From positions 11,695,016 through 11,759,015 of the forward strand of contig CM063251.1 of the NCBI GenBank assembly GCA_032158295.1: a stretch of 64,000 nt of DNA, in the 5' to 3' direction. Source of the DNA: Pycnopodia helianthoides. Its lineage: Eukaryota; Echinodermata; Asteroidea; Forcipulatida; Asteriidae. Both the position numbers and the translations under genes were made by a program. How positions within the stretch are numbered: position 1 is the stretch's first letter; every line of letters starts with the position of its first letter. Below, piece after piece: positions 1-12,000 of this stretch. Under the pieces are notes generated by a model. The model was not told the DNA's origin. It made no database searches and worked only from the letters and a program-made list of their open reading frames with translations.

Positions 1-3000
1 GGTACAACCGCATCTCTGGCCGCAGCATTCACGAAAGGACACCATGGTAATTCGAATCTCCAACCAATTTTTTCGACATACTGTTTTGATTTCTAATCAA
101 CGGGGGCACTTCAGACCAAAGAAATTCGCAGGATATTTACTATCACTTCCATCTTCATAACATTAAGCTTTCGGTTGAAAATTTCAAAACAAAATTTCAA
201 AGTCATAGCCATAGTTTTAACCCTCGATTTATGAGGATTCAAAACGGGATTGCAATTACATCGGCGAAAATGATTAGTTTAAACCTGAAACCTCACTGAT
301 TAAGAAGTAAATACCAGTATCAATCCACCCAAGAAACGTTTCCGTCTGATTATACTGTCAAAGTAAAGAGCAACAATTGAAGACCCCCTCAACATCATAG
401 CTGCTTACACACATTCTATTTTCACATCCCTGCGGAGACACCTGTTATCCTTTTCTTTGTCCCTATAGTTAGGGACACACCGGCTTACTGTTTACTTAAT
501 TTAGTAATGCGGAATCAAGACAATAATTTTTAGATGGTTGTTGTAAAAAAATCTTCAAAATATCACGTTATTAACGAAAAATGTGAAAAAACAAAACGCT
601 GTCAAAAGGTCAGGGTATACGTTTTTCGAAAATGCTCGAAAACGGATGGTTTCTTTTAGGAACCGTTCTTCTCCATTTCGGGAAGACCTTTGGAATCATG
701 TTTTAGTCTATTTTATAGCCCAACGAAGCCGGTGTGCCCCTTTAACATCTTCTCCTAGACTTTGAACACAACATTCGTTGTGGAGCACCCCAGTCTTTAG
801 AATTCCCTCATGGAAACCTTTACTTTTCCCTTTTTTGTTTATTCTCGGTCTCCATAAGGTAGTGAATAATTAAGCACAGACTTCGATTTTAAGTTTAACA
901 ATAAACCAGTTAAAAACAAAAATTGTTTACCATTGGACAGTTTCTCTAAGCTACCTCTGTTCTGCATGATTCAATCATCTTCTTTTGAAATATCTTCACC
1001 CTGAGCACGTTTGCATGCTATTTTTAAGAATAGTTTTTTTTATATTGCTCAGTATTAAAAAAACATTTCACGTATTTTCGAGGGGAATGGTGGACAAAAG
1101 GTGCATTATCATTATCATATTATTATAATTATTTATTCTGCATTATAACACATACAGACAATCAACATTTACAAAATATTTAATAAAAAACCCTAAAACA
1201 ATAAACAAAAGCCAGATGCATATGCCGAATTAAAAAAGCTTAATTAAAAGCTGTGGCGCATGGCCCGAAGACCTTCATTCCAATACCTCTGACATTGATC
1301 CGTGTGTGTAGTGAACAACAGTAATCAAGCGTATTTACCATTTTGAATTACAGTCGGTAATCAGGAAGGGCATGCGGTTGGTATCATACTAACTGTAATT
1401 ATTAATAGTTCTATTATCAATCTATAAAAAGCCCGACATTTGGAGCAATTATGTTTAAAGGGACATCTACCCGGTAATTTTCCGGTTAGGCCTTCAAAGT
1501 TTATAATTGTGTTTGGCGTAACTTGAACGACCCTAAAAAATGCGGCCGACCCTATCTATTTTTATTTAAAGGGGCACACATTCCCCTCAGTTCTCAAAAA
1601 ATTGTGCTTTTTGGAATAACTTCTTATCCTTATTTTCAAAGTTTTTCATGCACTAAAACACCTACAGTGTGTTGTAATTAGTGAGCAGTGAACATACATT
1701 CTGCCATTTTGTACCGAGTCATAGATTTGGTTCTACTCAATAGCGGATCCGTGTTCTGTCATGAAATTCACAAACACCATACAATTTCGGGGATTATTTA
1801 TGTGAATCATTATAGTCTACTTTCGAACATATTCATCTCATGACAAATGCTATTTATAGCCCAAAGCGCCCAATTTAAAGGCAATCTGCCCATTTAAAGA
1901 GAAGAGAAAGTGAAAAAAGTATCAACATCTTACTGTATAAAAATTGATCTTGATCTGTACTATCCAATCCATATAATAAACGTGTGTTCATGCTGCATGC
2001 AGAACCACATTGTTGATTACCCCCCCCCAAAAAAAAAATGTTTACCACGCCGGCGCAGTGCAGTTGTCTGAGAGACCACTATACCCCTTCTTCTTTTTTA
2101 AATATTGACAACGACAATGATAGCAATATGAACAACCACCATTTTATTAAAAACATGTCCGACCCGTTAAACCAAGGACTTTAACAAAAGGGTTCTGGAT
2201 GTTTTGACAGAGCAATGACGTTCTCTCTTCGCTTTCGTGTACAAATTCAATGGGAAGGTCTCTCAAAAACACGAAGTCCCAACAACGGGAGAACAAATAG
2301 AAGTTCCTTATTTCTTGATACCATTCAAACTGGGGACCTATAACAACAGAGGACAAGTTGATTGAAGGTTTTTTGGAAAGTGTGTACAAAACCAATATGG
2401 GAGCTGTTGCCAAAACAGTTTGAGTACAAACACATTAGGGACAATAGGAGGTCCCGATTGCAGGTGTTTACACAACTGCGTGCGGATGTGAGCTTACGGA
2501 AGGGCCCGTTTGGGTTCTTTTACACAATGGAACAATAGACTCCTTCGCACCCTTGTTTACAGGTTTCCTCGTGCTTGCTAGCCACAGTGATCAAGTTCAC
2601 TCAGGCAGCCTTAGTTTCATTACCAGAAATATATATCATCAATAATAATAACATAGGTCAACACGTTTGACAAACCACTACATTAAATGCGAGTTTCCGG
2701 AAAGGGATACATACATTGTACTTCGTACATAAAGCTTATCAACATATTATGTCAAGGTGATCATATTTAGCAGTTTGGTTTAATTGTACCGAGGTATGGG
2801 TGTAACTCTATTTTCAACGCAGATAACATACTGATGTTTGTGAGTGTATTGTGATGTGTTCATCGTGTGCGAACCGGGGTCACACGATACCCTAACCAAG
2901 GGACTCAATAGATTTCGCACAGACCTACTTCGGCTCAGTATCATTATGGAAAGTGAAACCCGATGGAGTGAAAAACGGTGCTTTGATGCTACTGTCATTG

Positions 3001-3650
3001 TGTATCAAATTCTGTTCACTCGAGGAGTGGCTGTTGGGTGAGTCTTGGTGTAGCTCTGACACCCCTTGCATGTCTCAATTCCGAATTGATGGAGATAGTG
3101 GCCATGCCACGTATTGAACACTAAAAGCGTACGAGGTGGAAGAGTCAAGTCAGGGAACAGCAGATTATGATTTACGTTATTTTGCACATGTTTTGACACA
3201 TGGTTGAAAACGCTGAATGTAAATGAAAAAATTTAAGAAATCAAATTTGTACTATTGTTTTTTTTAATTGTGTAATTTTTTTCCGCATCCTGCGAAAATA
3301 TTTGGTTTGAAGTGCTCAATTTGTTAGAAATTAATAAAAGTATGTCAACAAATTTGAATCTCTAAAGATCGCTTAAAGAGGACTTTTTGGAGATTCATAT
3401 TTCAGTGGTGTTCTGTGGTGTACAGATGTAGGCCTACGCTGAAAAACAAAGTTTACGCAAATAATTCTTACTCGTTATATGGTGTGTCATTACTGACATC
3501 TAAACGGGCACGGATCAACGTTTCCTGGCAAGCAAACGTGAAAAGCCTCTTTGTTGCGGCTCTTTCTAATGAAAGCCCCCTGCCCCGCGCGCTTTAACAG
3601 AGTGAAACAATCATAACATGGTCGGATCCACTCAGTCGTGTATCAGGGTG
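1..3650. other. 5' flank without recognisable gene
   Basis: AT-rich sequence. Only short open frames with no domain I recognise. It contains one small inverted-repeat element (472-740, listed separately). The first 46 bases end in a sequence that could be an exon end followed by a GT donor (after position 46), but the open stretch is too short to identify. Confidence 0.5.
472..740. mobile_element. Small terminal-inverted-repeat element (MITE-like)
   Basis: The 15 bp at 472-486 (GGGACACACCGGCTT) match the reverse complement of 726-740 with one mismatch. TTA occurs next to each end (469-471, 742-744). Length 269 bp with no coding capacity, so probably a non-autonomous DNA transposon. The superfamily is not assigned. 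Confidence 0.55.
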
Positions 3651-3759
3651 CAGTGCTTGATGTTTCAGTTGCAAATTGTTATTTTTTGTTTTTCCCTAAG
3701 CCATGAAAACATAAAATTTTGGGGTATGCTATCATCGTGAAATAGCACACAACAGTGCT

Positions 3760-3954
3760 TTGCGACAAAAGAACAGAGAATTGTGCAGATATGTATTGTC
3801 GGCCACTTTGTTGGAGTTACTTTTCCCCATAGGCCTACGTACGCTCGCTAACGGTCAGTGAAACCATTCACCGATTGTTGGCACGACCTTCACTACAAGC
3901 TGTGACGATTCAGTCTATATTGTGATTTTCTCACGTAGTGTCTAGAAGTGCGAC
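3760..3954 (+). promoter_or_regulatory. Upstream/5' leader region of copy 1, conserved in copy 2
   Basis: About 190 bp directly upstream of the copy 1 start codon align closely with 18080-18301 upstream of copy 2, up to the shared GTGTCTAGA(A/G)GTGCGAC before ATG. The similarity begins near 3675/18015. I see no clear TATA box. The block probably holds the 5' UTR and core promoter, but it could simply be part of the duplicated segment. Confidence 0.35.
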
Positions 3955-6056
3955 ATGAAACACGACAGTGTAACCCAACCACTGCTGAGCAACAGAAAGC
4001 AGGATAAGACAGCTTCATCTGAAGAGAGCATTGCAACTGTCCACACCGGTAACGATGTAAGCAACACGACGTATGAACAGTTGGATCGCAGCGTATCCAG
4101 CGGTCATCATGAAATACACCATGAAACCTACGTAGCATACAACACACGATGGTATATCCTCGCAATATTCTCACTGTTATTCACGTTCCAGGGTACAGCA
4201 TGGAACGCATGGGGACCCATCGCTGATACAGGTAAACTTTATTAACTGTACGTTCAGTCTGAAGGCAAGGAATTACTATTATGTAAATCCTCGTGTATTT
4301 GAACGTATTTAAATTAGTGCAATGGAGTAGCTAATGTCAGCGTCTGAAAGTGGCTTCTAAAAAACATTACATGTGCATTATTTTTGAGGCAATATGGTGA
4401 GGTATCAATGTATATTCAGCTTGCGGTAACACCATGTGTATATATTTACTTTGCTGTGTAGATTTATTCCAAGGAACTTGTCTTGCTATTTATTAAACTG
4501 CTGTGGAGTTCAGAATTTGGGAGACTAGTTCTGAAAATAAACAGGACGGTTCTTTTCAAACTAAATAGTCTCTGCCGTAGTATAGCAGCAAGACAAGTTT
4601 TCCAGAACAAATCTACTCAGCAAAGTAGCACATGGTGTTACCACACACTGGATATACATATGACACTTGCTCTTGACTTGTCTTGCCATCACCTGCTCTT
4701 AGAGTGAGTGACACCTGATGCACCATCTTAGTGTAGTCTTTCAAAGTCCTTATATACAACAAGTGTATTTAAGCTCGGCCTAAGCATCCCTTTGGACAAG
4801 GGTTTCTATTAACAGCAGTCAACAATAAAGACCTAGTGCATTTGCAGTCATGTAAGCCTCCATGAACTCGTTCATCATTATTGCGAAGTGTTAAAGACGG
4901 AGTACAGAATGGGCAGTAAAAACACTTGGCCTGATAGACGTTGCAAATTGTGGTATAATTAATAACAGTCAACAATGAAGACATGGCATTTAAAGTTAAA
5001 TGTATGTGACTCGTTCATCATTATTGCAAAGTACAGAAAACTCGTGGGAATTTGAGACTCTTTGTTTACGATCTTTGGTTTCCTTGCTACGTAATTGTAA
5101 AAACGTTGGGGTAGTACGTAGTTTCCATTTGGGCTGTTTTCAGGCTTCTCCAAAGACAATCGTGTCGGGATGGAAAACTTTCATAAACGAATTATCCCCG
5201 TCTTAAAATCGTTATACAAAGTTAAAGTTACATACATAACCAACAAGCTAGATCACCCCAAGTGTGTTGGGGTTTCCTTTCAAAATAAATACAGCATTTT
5301 AGTAAAGCTATAGTACCTCAATTTGTTCATGCTTTGCTGTATTATATAACCTTTGTGTGGCACATTGTTGGCTGTAGATACTTACTGTAATACGTTTTGT
5401 CAAACTGAAAACTCGCTGATTCCAGTACCAATCCTGCTGAGAAAAACTATTTAAATAAACTCCCATCTCGGCATTGCTTATTTCTATTGCCGCAATCGAA
5501 ATAAGCCCAACTTTCACAGGTTGCTATACGTTTTTGTTTTGTTTCTAATTGTTTTTAAACGAGAGAGAGAGAGAGAGTATGGAAGAATTAACCTTTCCAA
5601 AACAATCTTCTGGTATACATTTTACACTAATTGCAGTTATAGTTGTTCTCCAATGGTCTCAAGCGGAAATCGACCTTTGTATCAACTGGGGCCCAATCAC
5701 TTTTGTCGTCAGTGCCTTCTTTTTCTCATACATACTGAATACCAAAGGTAAGGCAGTGACATTTTTTTTTTACAACATGCTCGGTAATAATTGGGGATCG
5801 GTATATAAAAAAACAACTGGAGTTAATAATTTGGGAATTACTCCTTCCGGGGATGCTGGGTTAGTCAACTTCTCATTCGTCTAGATTTCACGACTGCTCA
5901 CAAGTCTCAGTTGGTGCTCGATAAGTGACATGGTGTACCCCTACCCCCTCCTATCGGGTCATTCTGCGCCTACTCAGTCACGTATGGGTTGACCGTGACC
6001 GACTCAGACTGTTTTCCTTAATTAAGCTTTGTTAAATAATTCTCTATAGGTGTAAT

Positions 6057-6096
<40 letters not shown>

Positions 6097-9000
6097 GCAC
6101 GCACAGATGTTTTACTGCCAAATCGAGAGCAGATATATACGGGTGTATGTGAGTACTCCCATCCAAGGACCAAATAATTTTGTCCCTGTGAGGAAATGAA
6201 GATGGGCTCCCTAAAGGCTTCATGGTAATATAACATATTTTGTAAAATGGGTATCTTTCAATTACTACACGTTCACACTTTAATCACTGTCGTCTGTTTT
6301 TTTGTTTTGTTTTTTGTTTTTTTTTTTTGGGGGGGGGTACTTCTGTACAAGAGGGGAAGAGTTTGTTAGACTAAATATGTGGATCTTTGAACGTGTGTTT
6401 TTAAGACGTTTTCGTTTGCCTCATCAGGTTTTCGGTTTGCCGTCCTTGCCAGCGCACTATTTCTTCTCTCCGGCGTGGTATTCCGCTGCATCCCCGTTGG
6501 AATTGAAAACGTAAAATGGTACGTCCTCACTTTAATGTTCATCTCCGCTATGAAATATACCTTAAAGGGACACATTGCCTTCGGATTGTCCGTTTTGGGC
6601 CATAAAAGCGTTTGTTATGAAACTAATATGGTTGGAAAATTGTTTTGAAAAGTAGTTTATAATGATTCACACAAATATCCCTCGTGGTTTTCCTTTTACT
6701 TCGTGAACTAACACGGCAATTTTGTGGAGTCACAATATGGTTTGACAAAATTACGGACCGTGTTGGTTCACATAGTAAAAAAATCACACAATTTCGAGGG
6801 AAATTTGTGTGATAAGGGGGAAATAGTCTGGTACCCTTGTGAGAGTTAGCAACCAACCCTCCTAATGTATACGGAATACTTGACAAAGACGGTGGAATAT
6901 GATGGCTTTTGTCTTTCAGTTTATTGGGAAATATTATTTTGCTGTTAAATTTGTAAAAGCATTAGTACAGATTTGGAATCTTTAATAACTTATGTGGATA
7001 AATATTGATCATTTGATCATTGATTGGGTGACAGAAACAAGGTACACAATGCCTTGGATCGGGCAAGTTGGTCTATAAAAAGCGTTTGTAACCGTTCGTT
7101 ATAAAATGCATATGGTTAGAAAGATGTTTTAAAAGTAGAATACAACGATCCACAAAAATATGCCTCGAAATTGCGTGGTTTTCCTTTTACATCGTGAACT
7201 AACACGGTCGGCCATTTTATGGAGTCAAACTTTTGAGTTATTACTTTACATTTTTTATTTTCAGTTTTTTGGTAACACCATGTATATGCCTTAAGGTTTA
7301 TCTGCTTTGCTGTGAAATTTGTTTTTATTGATTTTGTTCTACTGCAGTAGAATTTGGCCGGGAGACTATACTTTGTTCTGTAAAGAACTGTCCTGCTTAT
7401 TTGCCTAATGAGTCGAGGGAACTTTTCTTTATCAACTTCACTGCCTCTGAGTGAGTTAGTATTGGTCTCAACGTTTCGACTAGCCAGATCTAGTCGTCGT
7501 CTAATAAGTAGGACAGTAATTTTCAGAACTTAAGCAGTCTCCCGAATTCCAAAATATAATCCGTGGCAGTTGAAAAAATAGCAAGACAAGTTCTCAAGAA
7601 CAAAATTATACAGCAGCAAAATGTACACATGATGGTACCGCAAACTGAATACACATTGATACCTCACCATGCCATGCCTCAAACCATATACTCTACATTC
7701 AAAACTTGCTTCAAAATGACAATACACCTGTTCATATACCATAAAAACACACGTTTGCAATATGCAAGGTTCAACTAGAGTGCGCATACTCGTCATACCC
7801 ATAGTTAGGAATTACTTGTGTCACGCTAGACAAACTTCCCAGGTACCAGGGGACCTGATCCATTTCAAGGTCAGGCTAACCCGGAAACTTTTTGTTATTT
7901 GTTTTAATGGACTCTGTGTCAGTTTGACCCATTTCTGGGTAATCTTCACACAAATGATGGGTCACACTGACCCGGAACTGGATTTTTTTTAGAGTGTTGG
8001 GTTCAATCCAAATGTCTACGTTTCTGGAATAAAATAAAAAGGTATATTGTGGAGTTGCAATATTTTTTTCAAGAATTTGACAATTAAATGTTAATATAAA
8101 TAGAAAAACAGAACAGTCTTTTGTAAAAGTAATTAACTTGTAAAAGTAAGTATTTACTTTACAGGTTGCCTGTTTAATGTCTGAAGCCATGTTGAAAGCA
8201 ACTCTGTCCTAGATAATTGTTTTAAAAAAAATGTATTTTTTAAAATATTAATACAGGACAGCTAACATTGGTCAAGTGTTGATCGGACTGGCTGCCCCTA
8301 TACTTCAAGCAGCGCCAACGCATATGTCAGCCATCTGGTTCCCGTCTCATCAACGGACTACTTCAACTGCCATAGCAGGATCAGCAGGATGCCTTGGTTT
8401 AGCCTTCTCCTTCCTGATTGGTTCGAATGTTGTCCCCACTGTGCCAAAATATATCACGTGAACATTTTTGATTATTTTGTTGCCTTGTAATTTGTTTAGG
8501 AGTTGCTGATACTAAGTCACGACTACCGTTATAGATTGTGTTGAACATAGATTATGTAATATCGGATTATACTGTCATTGAATGACCCTTACTGCTGTAA
8601 ATACCCGAAAGTTATATACCCCAACCTTTTTGACATCACACCCTTAACCCAGGATTTTCCATGTGGTGAAAAACAATTAATGCATAGTGGGGTGGTTCAC
8701 GTGACTCGTATACAATATTGTTTGTCATTCATTTAAAAAAAAACTTAAACTACACAAATACGGGAAGGTTCCACTTACTGGCACCCCAGTCAGCCAAAAA
8801 GCTCTATTGACAAGGGAGGTGTGTTGGAAACCTCAGAACCTAGCACAAGTTTTCAGCAACTAGACATCTGGAAGCCTGCTGCAAAGAGCAGATGGCTCCA
8901 CTTTATCAGAGGGTCAGAGATCTGGGGGTAGGTATTTTTGTATGTATAGTTTTGTGCACGAAGTAAATAGTTGCAAATATTCAGCCCCTTAAAAAGACCT

Positions 9001-12000
9001 CCCCAGTGAGGGCGTTGCACTTTAGAAAAAACTGAAATATGACTTAGTGTTACCAGCCCTAACTCAAAGGTTTGTTTCAATCCATCAATTTCCGGACGTC
9101 ACAAACAAACTCTGTTCCTCGGTCAGATTTCTGGAGAAGTTAACAATTCTCAACATACCATACAAGCTATTTTACTCAAGGTATTCTCGCATCTGTTATT
9201 TTGAAGGGCTGATAACATCACTGCTGTTGAACGAGAGTCTTACTTCAACTCCATCATGAATTTAATGTACATCGGTAGGTGATATCAGTTTTTAATGTTA
9301 AAGGAGAACCAAAAGAGATCCGCCATCACAAACCACAAATTCTTACCTCTAAATGTCACAACCGGTACAAATCAACCTGACATTATGTGCCGTAATGTTC
9401 ATGGAACAATTCCGTTTGCTCACATTTTTTCATTCATCTTTCGTTCTCCTTTCTCCCCTCCCTCCCCCTCCTCCCCCTCTACCCTCCTCCTCTCCCCCTC
9501 ACCCTCCCCTCTCCCCCCGTCTTCCCCCATCTCTCTCTCTCTTTCTCTTTCTCGTTGAATACCCTTTTCAGAATCATATATAATATAGCTGGTAAATTTT
9601 AACCGATCCACGAGAATTTAAAGTAGCATAAGTATTTTGGCAACAGGCCACCGCTATAGTTTCTCGCCAATTCAACGTTCATTTTATTTATTTCTATATA
9701 GATGTGCAATGACAGCAGTTCTTGTGATTGTAACTCTTTTGTACTTCCCTGACAAGCCACCAACGCCACCAAGCGTCTCGTCGACTGAAAAGCGAGAAAG
9801 TTTCACTGTAGGGACAATCACTCTTATCAAGTAAAGGACACTTTTTGTTTTCTTGTCAAACACTCTTAAAAGTGGTACAAAAAATTGGATTTTCAACTCG
9901 GAATGTGCGTCATTGTGACACAGATTCTGGTTAAAAATTGACACAGAAATCGGTGATCCTGCCCCATGGGACCCAGATCCGGCCGGGTCAATTCTAACCC
10001 GGAAGTATTTAGAGTGTAGGATCTTTTTGTTTATGTACCCAGTTTAGCCAAAATTGGGTTGCGATTGCCATGGATTACACTACCAAAGTACCAGGTGCGG
10101 TGCTGTTTCGTTTACAGCTTGTGTTGCAAATAATTTCCCCGCATTACATCCCCGTTTTTTAGCTCTTCTTCTTTTGCCATACGTGAAGAACAGCCATAAT
10201 TGAGTTAGCACTTCTTGCGTATTTTTCACGAGTCTATGCCTCTATAAAGACCAACTCGGCCTCTGTGGTTACCTTGCTGTTTCAAATAAAAAAAAGGGAA
10301 CGCTATATTCCCCTTCCTCCTAGAAAAGCAATCACTTTAAATTCACCACCGGTTGTGCATAGCTTTAAATAAAATTACCATGTGAAATATGATTGAATTA
10401 TGACATTTGTTGTAATTGTTGCGGGAACAACCATGTAAAAATCTTTTGGAAGCAGTTTTGACCTTGAAAATAACCATTTGGTTTGTACTCAACTGTTCAA
10501 CTAGCGCGCTCTAGTCGTCTACAGGAGACGATGCAGGCCTTGGATTTATTATCTTCGAGAGGGCAATTTTCTTTGTGCAAAAGGTCAACCTAATTGGAAA
10601 ATCTTTAACTTTATGGGAGTCGTGGCCTCCGTGGTCTTCGTTTAATTCCAGGCCCGCTGTACACGGTTACAAGAAATATCTGGTCTCCCATCAGCGCAAG
10701 AGCCACGAACAGAAATCAGTTATTTTATTGTGTTTTGCTGTTCCAGGAGTGTGTCTTTCTGGATACCTGCTCTTTGCTTTTGTGTCATTACTGGCACTTA
10801 CACGGGTTGGAACACTCAGCTAGTTCTTATATTTGAAACTGCCCTTGGCGTTACACAGGTAAGGATACCGTGTGTTATAAGATTGGGGGAATAATACAGG
10901 TACATCATCGTTTATAGGGGATTAAATCGATTCCCATCCTCTAATTTTCAATAAATCTGCCCAAGAACCTTTCAATAAGTGAGGTATTGTTTAGGAATTT
11001 CAACAACAACAAAATTGCTTATGTTTTGTGAAGAGAGTTTTGGCATGTTCAAATTGGTCTTGTTTTGATTTGTTGCAATCTAGTTGCGCAAAAGTGCTTT
11101 ATGTCGTGTTGTGTTAAAATGTGTATTTCCTGGACACTACAGTGTTTCAGACTGAAGTTGGAAAATTGGCGATGGTACAAACTTTTTAACTTGTTATTCT
11201 CCTGATATTTACCAATCCTGTACTGTTTTTTTATTTTTATTTTTATAAAGAGGCTGAACATTGTAAACTCTTTTTGTGATTCGGCAAAATAAGCGATCAT
11301 GTCTTATCATAGAGAAAGGTCTTATGCAAGGAGACACACAAACAATCTTCTTTCAATGGTTAGACCAATAAACATATATTGAAACATAACAATTAAGAGA
11401 GATGGTGTGACTTTAACATTTTACGACAGCTTAATTAAAAGTATCTATTTATGACCCTTCCTCATACCCAGACTATGAAACAAATTTACTCTCTAGATAG
11501 AGGGTAAATTTAGCTGTTGGATTGATTTCAACCGTGTAGTTGGTAGTTTTGTCGTCCTCTTTTAGAAAGGTTTATTGTGACACGTTGATTATTTTCGCTC
11601 AACTATGTTAACATTCCACGCTGTCCAGAAAACATTAACAACCAATAAAGCTTTTGGTTTGGTACATTCCTTTGAGATTTTAAATGGTAAATGTCTAGTA
11701 GTATAAACTAACTCACTTCTGAATCTCTTGGTAACTAATTTTCTCCACTGCAGAATACAATAGGATGGATCGGTTTCTATGCCAACATTGCGGCAACAAT
11801 AGGGACTATAGTACTCGCAATGTAAGTGACACTAAGAAACTCCCGGGTCAGAAATGACCTGAATTCCTGGTTCCATGGGGGCCTGACCCATTTTTGGATC
11901 AGACCCATTTTTGGATCAGACCGAAAATGGGTCAGGCCCACTGGGACCCGGAATCCGGGTTAATTCTGACCCTGGAGTTTTGAGAGTGTGGTACAGGGAT

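Noticed and set aside
1..46. Possible exon end at the window start with a GT donor
   Set aside because: Only 15 codons, no domain recognised and no frame preference, so not called as a gene.
6302..6514. 70-codon ORF through exon 3 of copy 1
   Set aside because: Wrong frame for the exon. The conserved RCIPVG frame is the spliced one.
7466..7502. Calling a functional hammerhead ribozyme
   Set aside because: The CUGANGA core box is not matched exactly, so only a hammerhead-like motif is reported as a finding.
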